Origin: Helopsaltes ochotensis
Lineage: Eukaryota; Chordata; Aves; Passeriformes; Locustellidae
Direction of reading: 5' to 3'
Assembly: GCA_013400155.1 (NCBI GenBank)
Contig: VXBM01001019.1
Coordinates: forward strand, 7,433 to 71,432
Length of the DNA stretch: 64,000 nt
Shown in pieces: positions 62,486 to 64,000 of this stretch. The position numbers were made by a program, and so were the translations under genes. The first letter of the stretch is position 1. Each line of letters begins with the position of its first letter. The notes beneath the pieces are model-generated. The model was not told where the DNA came from. It saw only the letters and a program-made list of their open reading frames with translations, and did no database searches.

Positions 62486-64000
62486 AGCAGGTCAGAATTC
62501 CTTGAAAGTGTGTACATTTTTTAAACTCACTAGAGAACTGGATGGATATGTAGAATTCAACATTACTAGGCTTTCTTTATCTGCAGAATCCAAGTTTGAA
62601 TCACCAGACAAGTGGTGAGTACAGGAATTACAACAGAGTTTACAGCCTTTATCTCTCAGCTAAATGGCTGAGAGGCATTCAGTCTGGTTTCTGTGAGGTA
62701 TAAAAATATGATGCCATTAGATCTCATTAATGAGCTGCTGAGAGCCACGCTCTGCAGTAACCAGCATCTCCATTTTCCCAGGCTGTAAATCAGCACTACT
62801 CCATTAAGTTTTAAGGGCTCCAGCTAATTTACACTAACTGAGGATATCGTGCTGTAAACTTTGACTCCTACGAGTGTATGGGGCTGCTTCATTCATCACA
62901 GAATTGCAGCTACCTCCACCTGTCAGACAGCACCTATTCAGATCCTTGACACTGCACAATAAAGCACAGTAAAGCAGGAAAGGAATAAGAACACGAGGCC
63001 CTTTTGGGACTGTATGGTGCACGGGCATTTTCTGAACATCACATGGACTTCAGTCAGGGTGCTCACCATTCAGCCACTGTGCTTGGGGACGGGGCAAAAG
63101 GGGTTAAATTCTCTGTAGGATCTTAACTTATATATAATGCAATGATATAGCTAATATAATTATAGGGCAGTGTAGATCCTATGTTAGTCCATTTGTGCAG
63201 TCTTTGAAATCTGTCAGAAGGTTAGTATGGAGTATAAAAGATTTTAAAATGGAATATTGTCATATTTTTGGCTGCTGTAAACCTGAAACAAAGGATCATC
63301 ATAAAACTGCTGCTGAAAGAGAAATAATTTCTCCTTGGGCTTTTTGTTCTGCTGTAGTTTTTTCAGAGTTATTTAGTTATGTGCAGATGAGGAAACAACG
63401 AATAATTCAAAATTTATATAAATAACAATTATTTCTACTGAATTAGGGCATTTCTATCTATTTACTATCCTTAAAGAGTGAATTTTTCTACTTTCTAGCC
63501 TTCCTGCTTTTAAAGATCAGTAGCATTACCCTGAAGGAGGAAGCCTTAATGGACTCTGGAAGTCTTTGTGTAGACCATTTAAACATCTGTGAAGGAATAC
63601 AAATATACATATTGGCAAAAGTTTGTCATTTTGTTCCACTCTGCCCAAGTTTCAGAAACCAGCTCCTAACAGAGCTGTTGATGATTCTGTACCCAATCTC
63701 ATCTTTCCAGAAATGCTGGTCCCTGCTGCTTTGCTCATCTGTGGTAACAGGGAGATATTTCATGGATAGTAGGCACTCTAAGCAGGCAAAAAACCAAATA
63801 AACTGAGCCTCTTCCACCATATCCTTGGTATTGGTTACATAGAAGACATACGGCTCAAGTATTGAGAAGTTATTTAGCAGAATAAGGAAAGATTCAGGCT
63901 GTGAGGAAGAGAGAGCTATTTCTTTCCCTTATTTTTCTTTTCTTTTTTTTTTTTTAAGGGAACAACAAAAAAATTTGTCTAGTTTTTCAAGAGTTTTGGA
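62486..64000. other. Intergenic DNA to the end of the window
   Basis: AT-rich sequence with a T run near 63940-63955. No gene recognised. By synteny the next gene upstream of KCNV2 should be VLDLR, but nothing of it is visible here. Confidence 0.5.

Noticed and set aside
1..64000. CRISPR arrays, operons, tRNA or rRNA genes
   Set aside because: No regularly spaced direct repeats, no cloverleaf-type sequence and no rRNA blocks were seen; the window is vertebrate nuclear DNA.

Overview
The window looks like bird nuclear DNA. It carries two split vertebrate genes, several CR1 LINE fragments and several avian-type LTRs, at ordinary AT-rich intron composition. The LTR types resemble those common in songbird genomes, so a passerine is my best guess, by recognition only. 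PUM3 and KCNV2 are neighbours in vertebrates (human 9p24.2, bird Z chromosome), so this is probably Z-linked. No bacterial-style operons, CRISPR arrays, tRNA or rRNA genes were found.

Layout. (1) 1-256: GC-rich, CpG-dense promoter and 5' untranslated region of PUM3, with an E-box and a YY1-type motif. (2) 267-26103, plus strand: PUM3, an RNA-binding nucleolar Pumilio-family protein. It was rebuilt from 17 coding exons whose phases all agree and encodes 639 residues; a poly(A) signal lies at 26203. Intron 1 holds a CR1 split by an antisense LTR. Intron 16 holds an antisense LTR broken by a 730-base assembly gap, plus a CR1 fragment. (3) 26225-38741: convergent intergenic spacer with A/C- and T/G-rich tracts, an LTR, a CR1, a long imperfect inverted repeat (28585-29445) and an unexplained exon-like open frame on the minus strand near 35.1-35.4 kb. 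(4) 38742-43740, minus strand: KCNV2 (Kv8.2), two coding exons, 570 residues. Its intron carries a G-quadruplex-type run and a Z-DNA-type run close to the splice donor. A candidate photoreceptor cis-element lies upstream. (5) 43741-64000: no confident gene. It holds an interrupted CR1, several LTRs including an inverted pair about 5 kb apart, a GGAA microsatellite containing a short gap, and a coding-like minus-strand open frame near 45 kb that may be retroviral debris.

The two genes are unrelated in function (nucleolar RNA binding and photoreceptor potassium current) and are joined only by ancient tail-to-tail synteny. The least explained structures are the inverted repeat at 28.6-29.4 kb and the exon-like frame at 35.1-35.4 kb. 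Repeat names and boundaries were assigned by eye, without a repeat library.
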